This document shows positions 45,154 through 54,779 of a stretch of 64,000 nt of DNA, piece by piece. The stretch comes from Bacillus sp. EB600 (GTDB taxonomy: Bacteria; Bacillota; Bacilli; Bacillales; Cytobacillaceae). The stretch spans positions 28,880 through 92,879 of the forward strand of contig NZ_JAEVLT010000019.1 in the NCBI RefSeq assembly GCF_024494385.1, in the 5' to 3' direction. The notes below the pieces were generated by a model. That model did no database searches and was not told the origin of the DNA. It worked only from the letters and a program-made list of their open reading frames with translations. Made by a program: the position numbers and the translations under genes. The stretch's first letter is position 1; every line of letters begins with the position of its first letter.

Positions 45154-47751
45154 CTATACCCAAAAATCGTCATTGTTAATGATATCATTTTTGCTATCAT
45201 CCGTTTTCCCCTCTTTCTGATTTTCTTCCTGCAAACTTGAAGATTCTTCAGATTCTGATTGTCCGGATTCATGCTGTATCTGCTCATCTTCATGACCTGC
45301 TAATAAATCATCGCATAACTCATTGGAATGAACAAGGACGTCTAGTTTTTCAACAGTAGCAGCGACTTCAACTTTAATTAAATCAACATCTTTTTTGGCT
45401 TCTTCATCCTCTGTCAAAAGATAAGAATCGTAGATTTCATTTTTTTCTTGTTTGTCTTCTATGGAAGAAGACTCCATCGTTTTGCGTTCAAATTCCATTG
45501 CCTTTGCAATCGTCCGTTCCTTTATAGCCGGAATGGAACTTTCATATCGAGCTGGCTTGGGAGCTTTCATACGGATCAAAAAAGGTCGTGTCCGTTCATT
45601 CCCAACTTGCATTCGCATATAAGCGTGATAAGGCTCAATCTGTAAATAATCCGATTCCCACAGTACCTCAGAAGTCATAGAACGATTGACGTATTGTGCA
45701 TCATCCGGTTCCCCTAATCGAAACGAAATAAGTGTTCCGAAATTTCGGAAAATTGCTGATGCAACTTCCCTAGGTATCTGATCTTTAATCCCCTGCATCC
45801 CCAAAATGATAGAAGTTTTGTATTTCCTTAGCTCCGATGCAAAAGATTCGATCGCATCCGCACTATGTTCCATCAAAGTAGGCGCTTCATCCACCATCAC
45901 AAAATGATAAGGTAACTTTTGCCGTTCATAAGCTGGTGTATCAGCCCTGCTCTTACCAGCAAGCTCCGCGAAGGTCAAACACATGGAGCCTATAAGCTTT
46001 TTTTCATCACTGGTCAATTCAGACAAATCAAGCAAATTGATCATTCCCCGATCCATACTTTCACGGAAATGCAAACCATTCGTTTTGGCTCGAAGCATTT
46101 TCCCTAGTACACCAGATAAAGTAATTTTCCGTAATTTATTCAGTGTAGAATTCGTTTTGGCTTGAAGTTCTCGATCTTGGAGCCTTTGAAAATTAGCAAA
46201 ATAAAGATACAAGTTGTTTTCAATCGGATCACTCCGATCCAAACGCTGTAAAACACTTTCACGATAATAAGGATCACTCAAAAGTTTTTGTAAATTGGGA
46301 AGACTCGCTTCTCCTAGTCTCTGTAAAACAATTCCGCCATTTAAAAAATTATCATCAATATTCGGTCCCCAAAAATCTTTCCAGGTTCTTTTCAATACAT
46401 CTGCAACCGTTTGAGCAATCTTATCCTCTGCCGTTGCAAAATCGACATCATAAACATTAAAAGGGATCTTACCTTCAGAAAATTTAATGTATCGAACAAG
46501 ATGCTGCTTTTCAGGTGGAATTCTTGCAGCAATGTCCTGGCATAAGTCACCATGGGGATCAATAATCGTTCCCCCAATGCTAGTTCCAGCACCCTCAAGA
46601 TGGATCAAATCTTCCACTAAATTGTACATTGCAGTAGATTTCCCCATCCCTGACATTCCTATAAAAGCAGCGTGATATCTCAAAGTGGAAAGATCAAACA
46701 TTACATCTGTCTTCTTTCCATGATAAACGTGTTCACCCAAAGAAATAGCTAATGCAGAATCAAACTTTACATCCTTTAATTCTTTAGGCAATGGAGTTGA
46801 TCTCATTTTAAGTCGGTGCAACTTATTACTATGAACCCTCTCACTTGGAAGCCTCATGATAGCTGCCATTTCCTCCGAACCCAAAATGACTCGCTTTTTC
46901 ATTGGCTCCATTGGAAGGATACGGTTTTTATACTCCCAACGAAATAATGGTCTTATCGTTCGAAACCACCACCATTCACGTCCCTTTAACTGATTTAAAC
47001 GCCCACTGGAGAAAGTACCGATGGATCCTTTAGCACTCTTGATCAAATTTTTTGAATCTTTCTCGTTTATTCCAAAAGCAACAACCTTGATCCCCACTCT
47101 TGAAAGAATTCTTGTAGACTTCCCCTCTATCGCCGATAAGTATAATTCATTATCATGCTCTAAAGATTCATCTGCTGCGCCTTCTTTATAAAACTGTCGA
47201 ACAATCCCCCTAAAACTTTTTTCCGTATGAAAAGCAGGCTGAACAAGAAATTGCATATGAACTTCCTGATCCTCCTCTAAACCATCTAAAAACTCAATTA
47301 ACTCCGATTGTGTATCCACCACTTCATTGTGATAAGTCTTAATGGGTATTGTCCAATGACTTTCGGTAAAGAACTTAGTAGCTGCATGTGGCCGAGAGAA
47401 ATCAAGCACAGGACTCTCCACTTCAATTATTTCTACATCAGAATGTTCCGCGTAATATTTACTTTTAAATGCCGATCCAATATGTTCATCCGGCACCCAA
47501 ACAAAATATCGAATTTGCTCCTTAGTCGCAACGATCTCCCAGCTAATCCACTCCTGTTTAATCAATCTTCTATACCAAGGACGAGTTAAAAAACTCAACA
47601 TTGTTGTCCATGAAGTTTCATCCTTAAAGTACAAAATCTTAGCATCCATCGTTGTTTTCAACTCATAGACAATCCCATCTCTAGGAATCAAAAATGGAAA
47701 CAGGTGGTATCTCACACACGTCCCCTCACCTTCATGATCACAATTTTCCAT
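45154..47751 (-). CDS. HerA/TraG-like conjugation ATPase (likely coupling protein)
   Basis: 865 aa. An N-terminal membrane-free domain of about 350 residues (including DETSWTTMLSFLTRPWYRRL) is followed by a HerA-FtsK type motor: AAFIGMSGMGKSTAMYNLV (Walker A, about 365-372), GTIIDPHGDL, and YHFVMVDEAPTLM (Walker B), SIILGMQGIKD. A Glu-rich C-terminal tail closes the protein. As first gene of the transfer operon it probably delivers DNA to the channel in the role of TcpA/VirD4; this is inference, and no separate TcpA is seen. Start ATG 47751 has AAAGG ten bases before; TTG 47757 is possible. Its leader carries the 48-kb palindrome and the one-base-depleted tract. Confidence 0.82.
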   Translation of the reverse strand: MENCDHEGEGTCVRYHLFPFLIPRDGIVYELKTTMDAKILYFKDETSWTTMLSFLTRPWYRRLIKQEWISWEIVATKEQIRYFVWVPDEHIGSAFKSKYYAEHSDVEIIEVESPVLDFSRPHAATKFFTESHWTIPIKTYHNEVVDTQSELIEFLDGLEEDQEVHMQFLVQPAFHTEKSFRGIVRQFYKEGAADESLEHDNELYLSAIEGKSTRILSRVGIKVVAFGINEKDSKNLIKSAKGSIGTFSSGRLNQLKGREWWWFRTIRPLFRWEYKNRILPMEPMKKRVILGSEEMAAIMRLPSERVHSNKLHRLKMRSTPLPKELKDVKFDSALAISLGEHVYHGKKTDVMFDLSTLRYHAAFIGMSGMGKSTAMYNLVEDLIHLEGAGTSIGGTIIDPHGDLCQDIAARIPPEKQHLVRYIKFSEGKIPFNVYDVDFATAEDKIAQTVADVLKRTWKDFWGPNIDDNFLNGGIVLQRLGEASLPNLQKLLSDPYYRESVLQRLDRSDPIENNLYLYFANFQRLQDRELQAKTNSTLNKLRKITLSGVLGKMLRAKTNGLHFRESMDRGMINLLDLSELTSDEKKLIGSMCLTFAELAGKSRADTPAYERQKLPYHFVMVDEAPTLMEHSADAIESFASELRKYKTSIILGMQGIKDQIPREVASAIFRNFGTLISFRLGEPDDAQYVNRSMTSEVLWESDYLQIEPYHAYMRMQVGNERTRPFLIRMKAPKPARYESSIPAIKERTIAKAMEFERKTMESSSIEDKQEKNEIYDSYLLTEDEEAKKDVDLIKVEVAATVEKLDVLVHSNELCDDLLAGHEDEQIQHESGQSESEESSSLQEENQKEGKTDDSKNDIINNDDFWV

Positions 47752-47854
47752 TCTCAATTAACCTTTAAATTCTCAAATAAAAATCTTTACACTTTCTACT
47801 TTAAAATTCCCATCCACCTTTCTGATCTCGCTTTTTTTACACAGCATTTCCCTG

Positions 47855-48104
47855 ATACTTACTTCTTTTCTCTTTTTATCTCTTATTCTTTATCACTCCT
47901 CCCCCCCATTACTCTCTCTCAATCACTCACACTCACATACTCTACCTCTCTCTCTACTCTCTACACACTTACTTACTAACTACACACCACCATCCCCTCC
48001 CCCAAAACTATATATTACATCAGGTAAGTGGGTTATCTATCTAAGGTCCTGCATAATGGTCACGGATTGTAAGTATGGAGAGCCGTGACCATTATGCAGG
48101 ACCT
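47855..48104 (-). promoter_or_regulatory. Right copy of the palindrome plus one-base-depleted tract, leader of the transfer operon
   Basis: In the direction of the transfer operon: a perfect 22-base palindrome (arms 48044-48065 and 48083-48104, 17-base loop), then TTAGATAGATAACC and ACTTACCTGATG, then 168 bases (47855-48022) without one C on the transcribed-sense strand, rich in GAGA, GTAAGT and G runs (GGGGGAGGGGATGG). Outside the stem the upstream flank ACCATCCCCAATATTAAAT matches the 1.08-kb copy. Two stem pairs differ between the copies with matching changes on both arms. A long structured, C-free leader before an 13-kb operon could serve antitermination (as conAn does in pLS20), RNA stability or regulation. 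Confidence 0.8.
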
Positions 48105-48592
48105 GGCCTCGTTTTATAGGCCAATCCAAGTTGTATTTAATATTGGGGATGGTGATACTATCTATTACAATATTATTTACAATGTATTTTGCAACTTAAT
48201 TTTACCATTTAGGGAAAATAATGTAAGGTCCTAATTTCCTATTTTAAAAACAGATGTTCTAATAAGAATAAAACCTTAAGAAAATCTTCTCATAAGAAAC
48301 CAAATTTATTTACCAAAATAGAAAGATTGTACAAAACTTTTACAATGACAAAAACCCAAGAGCACCAAGAAAAAGTTCCAGCCCTCCACCTAATTATTAG
48401 CAAGCAATCGGAAGCCTACAACATTCACCTAGAAACAATAGTTCCTTATTGATTAATCATAATCAATAATAGTTCTAATTTATAAAAACTTTTATAAGAT
48501 GCCAAGAAGCACTAGCTAGATGTTAAACACAATCCCCAAGAAAGGATAGTATAGATATGTATTGGCAGACTGGCTCATTATTTTTACAAATT
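48105..48592. other. Gap between palindrome element and primase gene
   Basis: First 80 bases belong to the homologous element (ACCATCCCCAATATTAAAT on the minus strand at about 48138-48158). The rest is AT-rich without a supported gene. A promoter for the transfer operon is expected here but I could not fix one. Confidence 0.4.
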
Positions 48593-50131
48593 TTAACAAG
48601 TCATTTTTTCAGGTGGAGAAGATCCGGATTGGTATAAGATGCCGACTTCATAATTAAGCAATTCGGCTTCCAATGTTGGAAATGGGAGTGCTACAATAAA
48701 TGGTTTCAGTACAGGTAAAAGTTCGGAAAACGTCAACTGGGCCTGGCGAATTTGATTTTTACGTAACATCAGCATGGTCCTAAATAGCATAGATCGGCTG
48801 GCCAACTTTGTAACAGCACCACGGCCACGGCCAATTGTATATTTTTTTAGTTTAGTAGATTGCTTGCAAACTTCCTTAAGTGTAGACACAGACATTCCAA
48901 AGGTTTTAGCAAGACTAACCAAAGAAGCCTCCAAAAACGGCGTATCAGGGCTGGTATGTGTGTCCAAATAGGCAAGGATATCTTCTTCCCACTCCTTATA
49001 ATGGGAACGGTCTCTCTCTTCACGGGGTTTCTTGAATTTATACCAGCCTTCTCTCCCCTTAAATTGAGCTTGTCCATCTGTCCAAAGCTCCAATAACCCT
49101 TCAACATAGGAACGTTTAACGCCCTTATATTTACCCGAATACGCACTCTTTAGGGTCCTTTCAAATTCACTCTTCTTTAGTGGGTGATACAAGTTACTGT
49201 TAAATTGATCAAGTTCATCATAAGCTTCTTCAAAAGGTCGTTCACTGGCATAGTTAGCAAGGGCAAGCGTCATCAATGCGTTATTACGGCTGGAACTGCA
49301 ATGTCCTCTCTCTATCTGTGTAGCTCGAATAAGCTCCTGATACCAGTCCGATGATGTTTGATCGATGGCTGAACCACTCTTGTTGTAAACGACTCGTAGG
49401 AATTTGCGATTTTCCGTCTCTTCATACTGTTTAGACCAAGTTAACAGTTCACTGGTATTGGTAGGTTGGTCATAGAAATCCAGTACATTGTCTTCTCTTG
49501 GGATCCGGTAAAAACCAAAAGGGACACATCCGGTATCAACTGGTGCATAGTTTTTAAGGGCTTTTCGAATATTTTCGGATAGTCGCTCAGCAACTCTTAA
49601 AGCCTTGTAATCTTGTTTTTTATGTATATAAAAGGGAGTTTCCAGCACAAAGAATACTTGAAAGCCTCTTGGCGTTTCCAACAAAAGATTAGGGCGAGGC
49701 AAGCCTAATTCCTCACATCCAAGATAAAGAGCATATAGATCCAATTCCTTCGTATCGATATCAAGGCCAATTACATTGATTTGTTTTAGATTTTCCCGTT
49801 CATGCCCCTTAATGACACGTCTTTTGAAATCATAGTATGTGCCACCACGATAAGTATTAGGCGTCCAGTGGGTCAGGTTCTGATACTTTTCCTGGAGCGA
49901 TTCGTAAGAAGTCACGATGTAGCCCTTCCCCTCCACAAGGTCAGCCTTAGATGGTGATACAAATACTACGCCTTTACGATAAGGAATTTCGGTCATAGAT
50001 TTCTCGTAAGCAGCCACTTTGTGGATAGACTGACGGGATCCCTTTTTTTTGTATAGACGCAAGCCATTATGGGTCATGAACTGCATAATTTCAATAATCG
50101 AAAAAGGACTTCTTTTGTAATTAGCTGCCAT
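48593..50131 (-). CDS. AEP-type plasmid primase with PriCT-like domain
   Basis: 512 aa. An N-terminal archaeo-eukaryotic primase-like domain carries the metal-binding pair in INVIGLDIDTKELD (Asp124, Asp126) and LLLETPRGFQVFFVLE and GCVPFGFYRIPRED. A PriCT-1-like helical domain follows (ERGHCSSSRNNALMTLALAN to LKKSEFERTLKSAYSGKYKG, about 280-345). A C-terminal part with a helix-turn-helix (LVSLAKTFGMSVSTLKEVCK) ends the protein. Such primases start lagging-strand or second-strand synthesis in Firmicutes plasmids after replication or transfer. It is divergent from the RHH-initiator operon, with an iteron-like region between. No strong ribosome site is seen before ATG 50131. Confidence 0.8.
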   Translation of the reverse strand: MAANYKRSPFSIIEIMQFMTHNGLRLYKKKGSRQSIHKVAAYEKSMTEIPYRKGVVFVSPSKADLVEGKGYIVTSYESLQEKYQNLTHWTPNTYRGGTYYDFKRRVIKGHERENLKQINVIGLDIDTKELDLYALYLGCEELGLPRPNLLLETPRGFQVFFVLETPFYIHKKQDYKALRVAERLSENIRKALKNYAPVDTGCVPFGFYRIPREDNVLDFYDQPTNTSELLTWSKQYEETENRKFLRVVYNKSGSAIDQTSSDWYQELIRATQIERGHCSSSRNNALMTLALANYASERPFEEAYDELDQFNSNLYHPLKKSEFERTLKSAYSGKYKGVKRSYVEGLLELWTDGQAQFKGREGWYKFKKPREERDRSHYKEWEEDILAYLDTHTSPDTPFLEASLVSLAKTFGMSVSTLKEVCKQSTKLKKYTIGRGRGAVTKLASRSMLFRTMLMLRKNQIRQAQLTFSELLPVLKPFIVALPFPTLEAELLNYEVGILYQSGSSPPEKMTC

Positions 50132-50357
50132 GGTCGTTTCTATGATCTACACCTTCTTCCTGTCGGAAACTCACTTTACTATTGCCACCATAAATTGCAC
50201 CGGTTTCCATGTATTTCATGGAACTTATTGTTGAATTAAGTATACCGAACTCGATTTTTGAAAAAGGGTGCTCTCTAAGGGAAAATGCACCAAAAAAAAG
50301 AATCCCTTGAAGCTTAGAGCCCCAAGGGATTGAAAAAAAAGTTGAAATTTTTTTACT

Positions 50358-50787
50358 ACACGGTTTGGACGAGAAAGTGCACCAAAAATCATAAATATGC
50401 ACCACTTTTTCCGTACTCGTCTATTTCAACAAGTACTCATAAACATTGATTTACCTAAGTTTTCACTTATGAATGGTAAGTTTTTTCCACACGGGTTGGA
50501 CGAAGTGGTGCAGATCCATGGTGCATTTTTCCCACACGGGTTGGACGAAGTGGCACGAATTTGTGGTGCATTTTCATGGTATTTTTTATAAAATTTTTTC
50601 AAAACGTTGATATATCAAGTTTAATCTGACACACGGGTTGGACGAAATGATAGGAATGGTAATTTCGAATAGTACAAAACTACCTTTTTTCCACACGGGT
50701 TGGACGTAAAAATCTTACATTGGTGCATTTTAGAGCATTTTGGGGCACGGGTTGGACGAAGTGGTGCAAATTCGTGGTGCATTTTTA
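50358..50787 (+). repeat. Iteron-like repeats between primase and initiator genes
   Basis: Six copies of CACGGGTTGGACG(AA) start near 50359, 50489, 50534, 50630, 50692 and 50746 (the first has GGTTTGG). Several are followed by GTGGTGCA, and TGGTGCATTTT recurs after them (about 50517, 50563, 50720, 50776). Spacing is irregular (about 45-130 bases), unlike classic 21-base iterons. The location between divergent replication genes suggests an origin or a control region bound by the initiator or RHH protein. Confidence 0.75.
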
Positions 50788-50851
50788 TTTTAAATAGATT
50801 ACTATAAACTTATATAAGTTTATAGACGTATTTTTTTAAAGGAGGATATAA

Positions 50852-51022
50852 ATGAGCGATTTAAAAACGAGAACAAGAATAGGCAATACTTTAGATAAAA
50901 ATTTACTAGAAAAGTTAAAAGAACTTTCTAATGCTACTCGTATTCCTATGTCTCGCTTGTTAGATGAAGCTGTAGAAGACTTGATTCAAAAACATAATAC
51001 GCTAACTCCTTCTGGGCATTAA
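50852..51022 (+). CDS. Ribbon-helix-helix regulator
   Basis: 56 aa: beta-strand RTRIGNTLDKNLLEKL, helix ELSNATRIPMSRLLDEAVED and a polar tail. This is the pattern of CopG/Arc-type ribbon-helix-helix repressors that control plasmid copy number or partition. AAAGGAGGATATAA gives a very good ribosome site. It lies 35 bases before the putative initiator gene, in the same operon, and directly after the iteron-like repeats, so it may bind there to limit initiator synthesis. Confidence 0.75.
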   Translation: MSDLKTRTRIGNTLDKNLLEKLKELSNATRIPMSRLLDEAVEDLIQKHNTLTPSGH

Positions 51023-51057
51023 GAAGAACCTAATGAAAAGGTAAAGGAGGTCCATAG

Positions 51058-52935
51058 TTGATTGCAGTCAATTATTCAGAAATTGAAGATCAATTAATTT
51101 TACCGTATCAATTATTAAAGATTGCTATATTTGAAGAAACAAAACATCTTTTTGAAGAACGGCCAAAGATAATAGAAAAGTGGTACAAAGAAGCCTATCA
51201 GATGACGGAAGATGAGATCAGGAATCAATATCCTCCTAACGGAATGAGTCCGAGTTTTAAGGCATTATATTTTTTCCTTACAGAAGGGTTATATTTTCAA
51301 AAGCATATTACAAAATACATGATTAAAGAAGCCGTTCTAAGATATTGGGAAACCATTGTTACTAACATATCGAGTTATATATATAATGAATTTCCTGAAG
51401 AGGTTAATCTGAGTTTAAACGAAAAAACGATTGACCAAACCATCGAACAGGATTATTTACTTACCAGTATGGATAATGACTATCATATGATACGGAATAT
51501 TGTAGCGAAAAAGAAAGAATTTAAAGAAAGGGGTGCGGGGCAATTGGCTGCTGATCTAATTGATAATAAAGGCAACTTTAGAGGAATGGCTGAACTCCGT
51601 CCCACTCAAACAACACACAATGCATTGAAGGAAGATCAAGAAGATCTTTGGATACGGTTGGTTGATTCTGCTTATAATGCATTGGATGAATGGACAGCTG
51701 ATGTTTTTGATTTGATCACCTATCTATGGCTAGTATCGCCTAAAAACAACGAAGGATATATTGAATTTCATAGTAACGATGCCCTGCGATTAAGGCAAAC
51801 GTTGGACTCTGAGGAAAATGCAAAAGAGTTGATCATTCGAGAACGAGACCGCTTTAATATTATGAAAAGGGTTGTCGCTTTATCAAGCATGTGGGTGTCA
51901 TTAAGCGATGGGAAGGTTATCACTCAAGAGGATAAACAGTATGATTTCCAAGATTTTAAGCGAATGTTTGATATTGGTGCTCTACGTGTGGCCTATGACA
52001 AGAATACAGGTGAAGCACAAGGGATCTATGCGTTACAAATTAAACCAACAGCCATACTTACTCCTTTAATAAATGCCTCTAGCCAAATGATTGGTTTGTT
52101 ACATATAAAGGTGTTTCAATATAGCCATCAAACACAAAAAGAACATAAACGACTGCTGCGATACATTGATCGACAATGGAAAATGCGAATCCGACTCAAA
52201 TCAAAATTGACACAACCTTTTAAAATATCAACGTTATTAAAAGAGATGGATGTACCGATTCGGTATAACTGGAGTGACAAAAAAGATAAGTTGGAAAATG
52301 TATTGGATGATTTTAAAACAGATGGCGTCATAAAGAATTGGGAGTATAAAGAATCCTTTGATGAATCAGTTGTAGGCAAAAAAGGCTGGTATAAGGAATG
52401 GATCAACTATAATATTATTATTTATCCAACAGACAACTTGCTCGAAGGATATAAAAAACATGTGGAACTCCCCTCTCAAGCGATACTGGATCAAACCATC
52501 TTAGAAAAAATGCACCAAATTAGTCCAAAAAATATTTCTTTAGGAACGGAAGAAGAAAGATTTGTGAGCAGTTCAAAGTCTGCCATGAGAGAATCAGCTT
52601 CAACTGTAGAGGCAGAAGTTATTGAAAAAACACAAAAGATAGGAAACCTTAAAAATAATGACCAGGAGAAAGCTTTCCAAATTGAACAGCAAGCTTTTGA
52701 TTTTGATCTAAAAGAAATTAAATTATCGCCCGAAGCCATGGAGCAAATGATGAATCATTTAAATATGAGTATTCGACACGCAGCTGAAGAAATTGGGATT
52801 GCCCACACTACTCTCTCTCGGTACCTAAGGAAAGAAAAGAAGCGTCAAAACAATAAAAATGATGAAAAAATGCTAAATTGGCTAAAAGAAAAAACTTTAA
52901 TTGGTGTAAAAAAATCAATAACTAAACTCCACTGA
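51058..52935 (+). CDS. Putative plasmid replication initiator with C-terminal HTH
   Basis: 625 aa, not matched to a family with confidence. The N-terminal 450 residues are mixed helical (ILPYQLLKIAIFEETKHLFE, WIRLVDSAYNALDEWTADVF, SSMWVSLSDGKVITQEDK, ALQIKPTAILTPLINASS). Then a Glu-rich linker leads to a terminal helix-turn-helix, LNMSIRHAAEEIGIAHTTLSRYLRKE (about 575-600). Position (RHH gene before it, iteron-like repeats, divergent primase, ParM operon after it) strongly suggests the initiator of a second replicon. Start TTG 51058 follows AAAGGAGG by 8 bases. A terminator follows the stop. Confidence 0.6.
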   Translation: MIAVNYSEIEDQLILPYQLLKIAIFEETKHLFEERPKIIEKWYKEAYQMTEDEIRNQYPPNGMSPSFKALYFFLTEGLYFQKHITKYMIKEAVLRYWETIVTNISSYIYNEFPEEVNLSLNEKTIDQTIEQDYLLTSMDNDYHMIRNIVAKKKEFKERGAGQLAADLIDNKGNFRGMAELRPTQTTHNALKEDQEDLWIRLVDSAYNALDEWTADVFDLITYLWLVSPKNNEGYIEFHSNDALRLRQTLDSEENAKELIIRERDRFNIMKRVVALSSMWVSLSDGKVITQEDKQYDFQDFKRMFDIGALRVAYDKNTGEAQGIYALQIKPTAILTPLINASSQMIGLLHIKVFQYSHQTQKEHKRLLRYIDRQWKMRIRLKSKLTQPFKISTLLKEMDVPIRYNWSDKKDKLENVLDDFKTDGVIKNWEYKESFDESVVGKKGWYKEWINYNIIIYPTDNLLEGYKKHVELPSQAILDQTILEKMHQISPKNISLGTEEERFVSSSKSAMRESASTVEAEVIEKTQKIGNLKNNDQEKAFQIEQQAFDFDLKEIKLSPEAMEQMMNHLNMSIRHAAEEIGIAHTTLSRYLRKEKKRQNNKNDEKMLNWLKEKTLIGVKKSITKLH

Positions 52936-52938
52936 GCT

Positions 52939-52969
52939 ACCCATCATAATACAGATGGGTTTTATTTTT
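52939..52969 (+). terminator. Terminator of the initiator gene
   Basis: Stem ACCCATC / GATGGGT, 8-base loop, then TTTATTTTT, just after the stop at 52935. Confidence 0.75.
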
Positions 52970-53019
52970 GCATACATTTTGCATACATTATTGACTTTTG
53001 CATGCAAATTGAATACAAT
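52966..53019 (+). promoter_or_regulatory. parM promoter with 11-base operator repeats
   Basis: TTGACT (52991-52996), a 17-base spacer, and TACAAT (53014-53019) give a near-consensus sigma-A promoter. TTTTGCATACA is repeated in tandem at 52966 and 52977, and TTTTGCATGCA follows at 52996 inside the spacer, forming palindrome TTTGCATGCAAA (52997-53008). These repeats overlap the promoter, as expected for a ParR-bound centromere and operator. Confidence 0.8.
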
Positions 53020-53069
53020 GAGGAGGAAAATTTATGAAAGACATGAAAATTGAGGAGGAAAATATTTTT

Positions 53070-54212
53070 ATGACAAGATTTGTGTCCATTGATATTGGAA
53101 ATGATGCATTAAAGGGCTTTTTAGGTAGTTTAGACAACCAGATACATATCCCGAATGTCATAGCTCAAGCACCTGACCGTGAAATTGTGGAAATGGAGAA
53201 AAACCCACTAAACGCGCTACATGTTGAAATTACATCCTCCGCCTTAAAAAATAAAAATGGAAGTTTTGCCGTCGGAAAATTAGCAGCAAAATATCCAAAC
53301 AATGACGAACTAACACCTGACCAAGATAAATCGGATACCGATCAGCCCATTATTATGCTTCTAACAGCTCTAGCTTATGATGCAGTTAAACATTTTCCTG
53401 AAGAAGATGGCGTAATTGAGGCTTCTTATTATCTTTCAACAGGCTTACCTTTAGACGAAACGAAAAGAGGAAAAGCAAAGGATTTTAGGAAAAAACTAAA
53501 AACATCCCAACATGAAGTAAAATTCTTAAAGACTCCTTCCCTTGAAGGGATAATCGTTCGAATTAAATTCGAACAAGTTCTAGTTAATACAGAGGGATTT
53601 GCTGCATTTGTCGATTTAACAACAAATGATGATGGATCAACAAAAAACCAAGAATTAATCGGTAAAACGATCTTAATTAACGATATTGGTGGTCTGTCTA
53701 CTGATTCTGCCATTATTACAGCTGAAGCCGAAGTTGACAATGAATACAGCAACGGCATTAAAAAAGGCGTTTCGACTTATTTGGATAACATTATCCGTAA
53801 AGTTTATTCAAAATACAAATACACGATTAAAAGCCGTCGTACATTAGTCGATATTATCACGAACAAACAACCGGAGGAACAATACCACATATGGGTAAAC
53901 GGTAATCGTGTTTCCATTAAAGAAATTGTAGATGAAGAATTATCAACCTTAGCCAAAGAAGAATATAAATTGATTAAAGATATGTGGCGGAATGTCCCAG
54001 AGATCCGTTTTGCTTATCAAATTGGTGGAGGTTCGCTCGTTCTTAAGCCTTATCTGACAGAAATAAATCAAGCAGATAATAATTATCCCCTTCGTTTCGT
54101 TTCCGAAGAAGATAGCGTCTGGATGATTGCAAAAGCCTACTATAAAATTTTACTAATGTATTTACAAAACAAGGGAATTACGATTTCAGAAGTTGCCACG
54201 ACTAAAGAGTGA
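53070..54212 (+). CDS. ParM/Alp-type actin-like plasmid partition ATPase
   Basis: A 380-aa filament-forming ATPase that pushes plasmid copies apart. Actin-fold motifs: phosphate-1 RFVSIDIGNDALKG, phosphate-2 ILINDIGGLSTDSAI, and adenosine motif IGGGSLVLKPYL. Two starts are possible, at 53034 and 53070, each with a GAGGAGG-type site. The -10 box ends at 53019, so transcription should begin near 53026, within the first GAGGAGG. The second start, whose own site lies wholly in the message, is therefore preferred. Translationally coupled to the ParR-like gene. Confidence 0.88.
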   Translation: MTRFVSIDIGNDALKGFLGSLDNQIHIPNVIAQAPDREIVEMEKNPLNALHVEITSSALKNKNGSFAVGKLAAKYPNNDELTPDQDKSDTDQPIIMLLTALAYDAVKHFPEEDGVIEASYYLSTGLPLDETKRGKAKDFRKKLKTSQHEVKFLKTPSLEGIIVRIKFEQVLVNTEGFAAFVDLTTNDDGSTKNQELIGKTILINDIGGLSTDSAIITAEAEVDNEYSNGIKKGVSTYLDNIIRKVYSKYKYTIKSRRTLVDIITNKQPEEQYHIWVNGNRVSIKEIVDEELSTLAKEEYKLIKDMWRNVPEIRFAYQIGGGSLVLKPYLTEINQADNNYPLRFVSEEDSVWMIAKAYYKILLMYLQNKGITISEVATTKE

Positions 54213-54652
54213 GAACAGTCATGGAAGAATTTGAACCTGGTAAAACCATTTCTTTTCGATTACCATCAGACACCCCACCCCATGTCAGTAAATACTTAAG
54301 TGGCAGAAAGAAAATACTAGGCCGTAAATTCAGCAGTGAGATCGCCCCTATATTTGTGGATGCCATTGCCAAAAAGGCCTTAGAAACAGAGAATGTTGAC
54401 CAAATAAATATATTGCTTCCTCAAGGTTTAACGCAGGAACAAAAAGATTGGCTGAATCAGCCAAATACAAAAGCTCTTATTAGCCAATTGCTTTATCAAG
54501 TAGTCACAAGACCGACCGTTGGTTTTGATTTCAATCAGCAGATAGTAAAAGAGGAAGAGGAAGAATCTAATCCCTCCCCTTTTAAAGTCAATCGCACACT
54601 ACAGAATTTCGCCCAAAAAACATTTCTGAATTTTGTCGATGATGATGACTAA
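54209..54652 (+). CDS. ParR-like adaptor of the actin-like partition system
   Basis: 147 aa, starting at GTG 54209 in a GTGA overlap with the ATPase stop (an ATG at 54221 is an alternative). It contains TISFRLPSDTPPHVSKYLSG, KKILGRKFSSEIAPIFVDAI and TQEQKDWLNQPNTK, then an acidic linker and a C-terminal FAQKTFLNFVDDDD. Small second genes of this kind bind the upstream centromere and connect it to the filament. The RHH-like FRLP strand and location give the assignment. The family is highly variable. Confidence 0.75.
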   Translation: MRTVMEEFEPGKTISFRLPSDTPPHVSKYLSGRKKILGRKFSSEIAPIFVDAIAKKALETENVDQINILLPQGLTQEQKDWLNQPNTKALISQLLYQVVTRPTVGFDFNQQIVKEEEEESNPSPFKVNRTLQNFAQKTFLNFVDDDD

Positions 54653-54677
54653 CTCCATCTTTTAGATGGAGTTTTTT
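54651..54677 (+). terminator. Terminator of the partition operon
   Basis: AACTCCATCT-TTT-AGATGGAGTT followed by a T run, at the stop of the ParR-like gene. Confidence 0.85.
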
Positions 54678-54779
54678 CTATATAGACAAAATCAGTCAAA
54701 ATTAGAGAAAGGATATTTCATATAGAAAGTCAAATACACTAATTAATTTAAACACACGAGAGTGTATACTTTACATTTG

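Noticed and set aside
47704..47979. Plus-strand frame opposite the transfer-operon leader
   Set aside because: Same composition effect in the right copy (Leu/Ser/Thr/Tyr-rich); no ribosome site.
50358..50787. CRISPR or simple tandem array
   Set aside because: Copies are irregularly spaced, core only 13 bases, between replication genes; iteron-like explanation is better.
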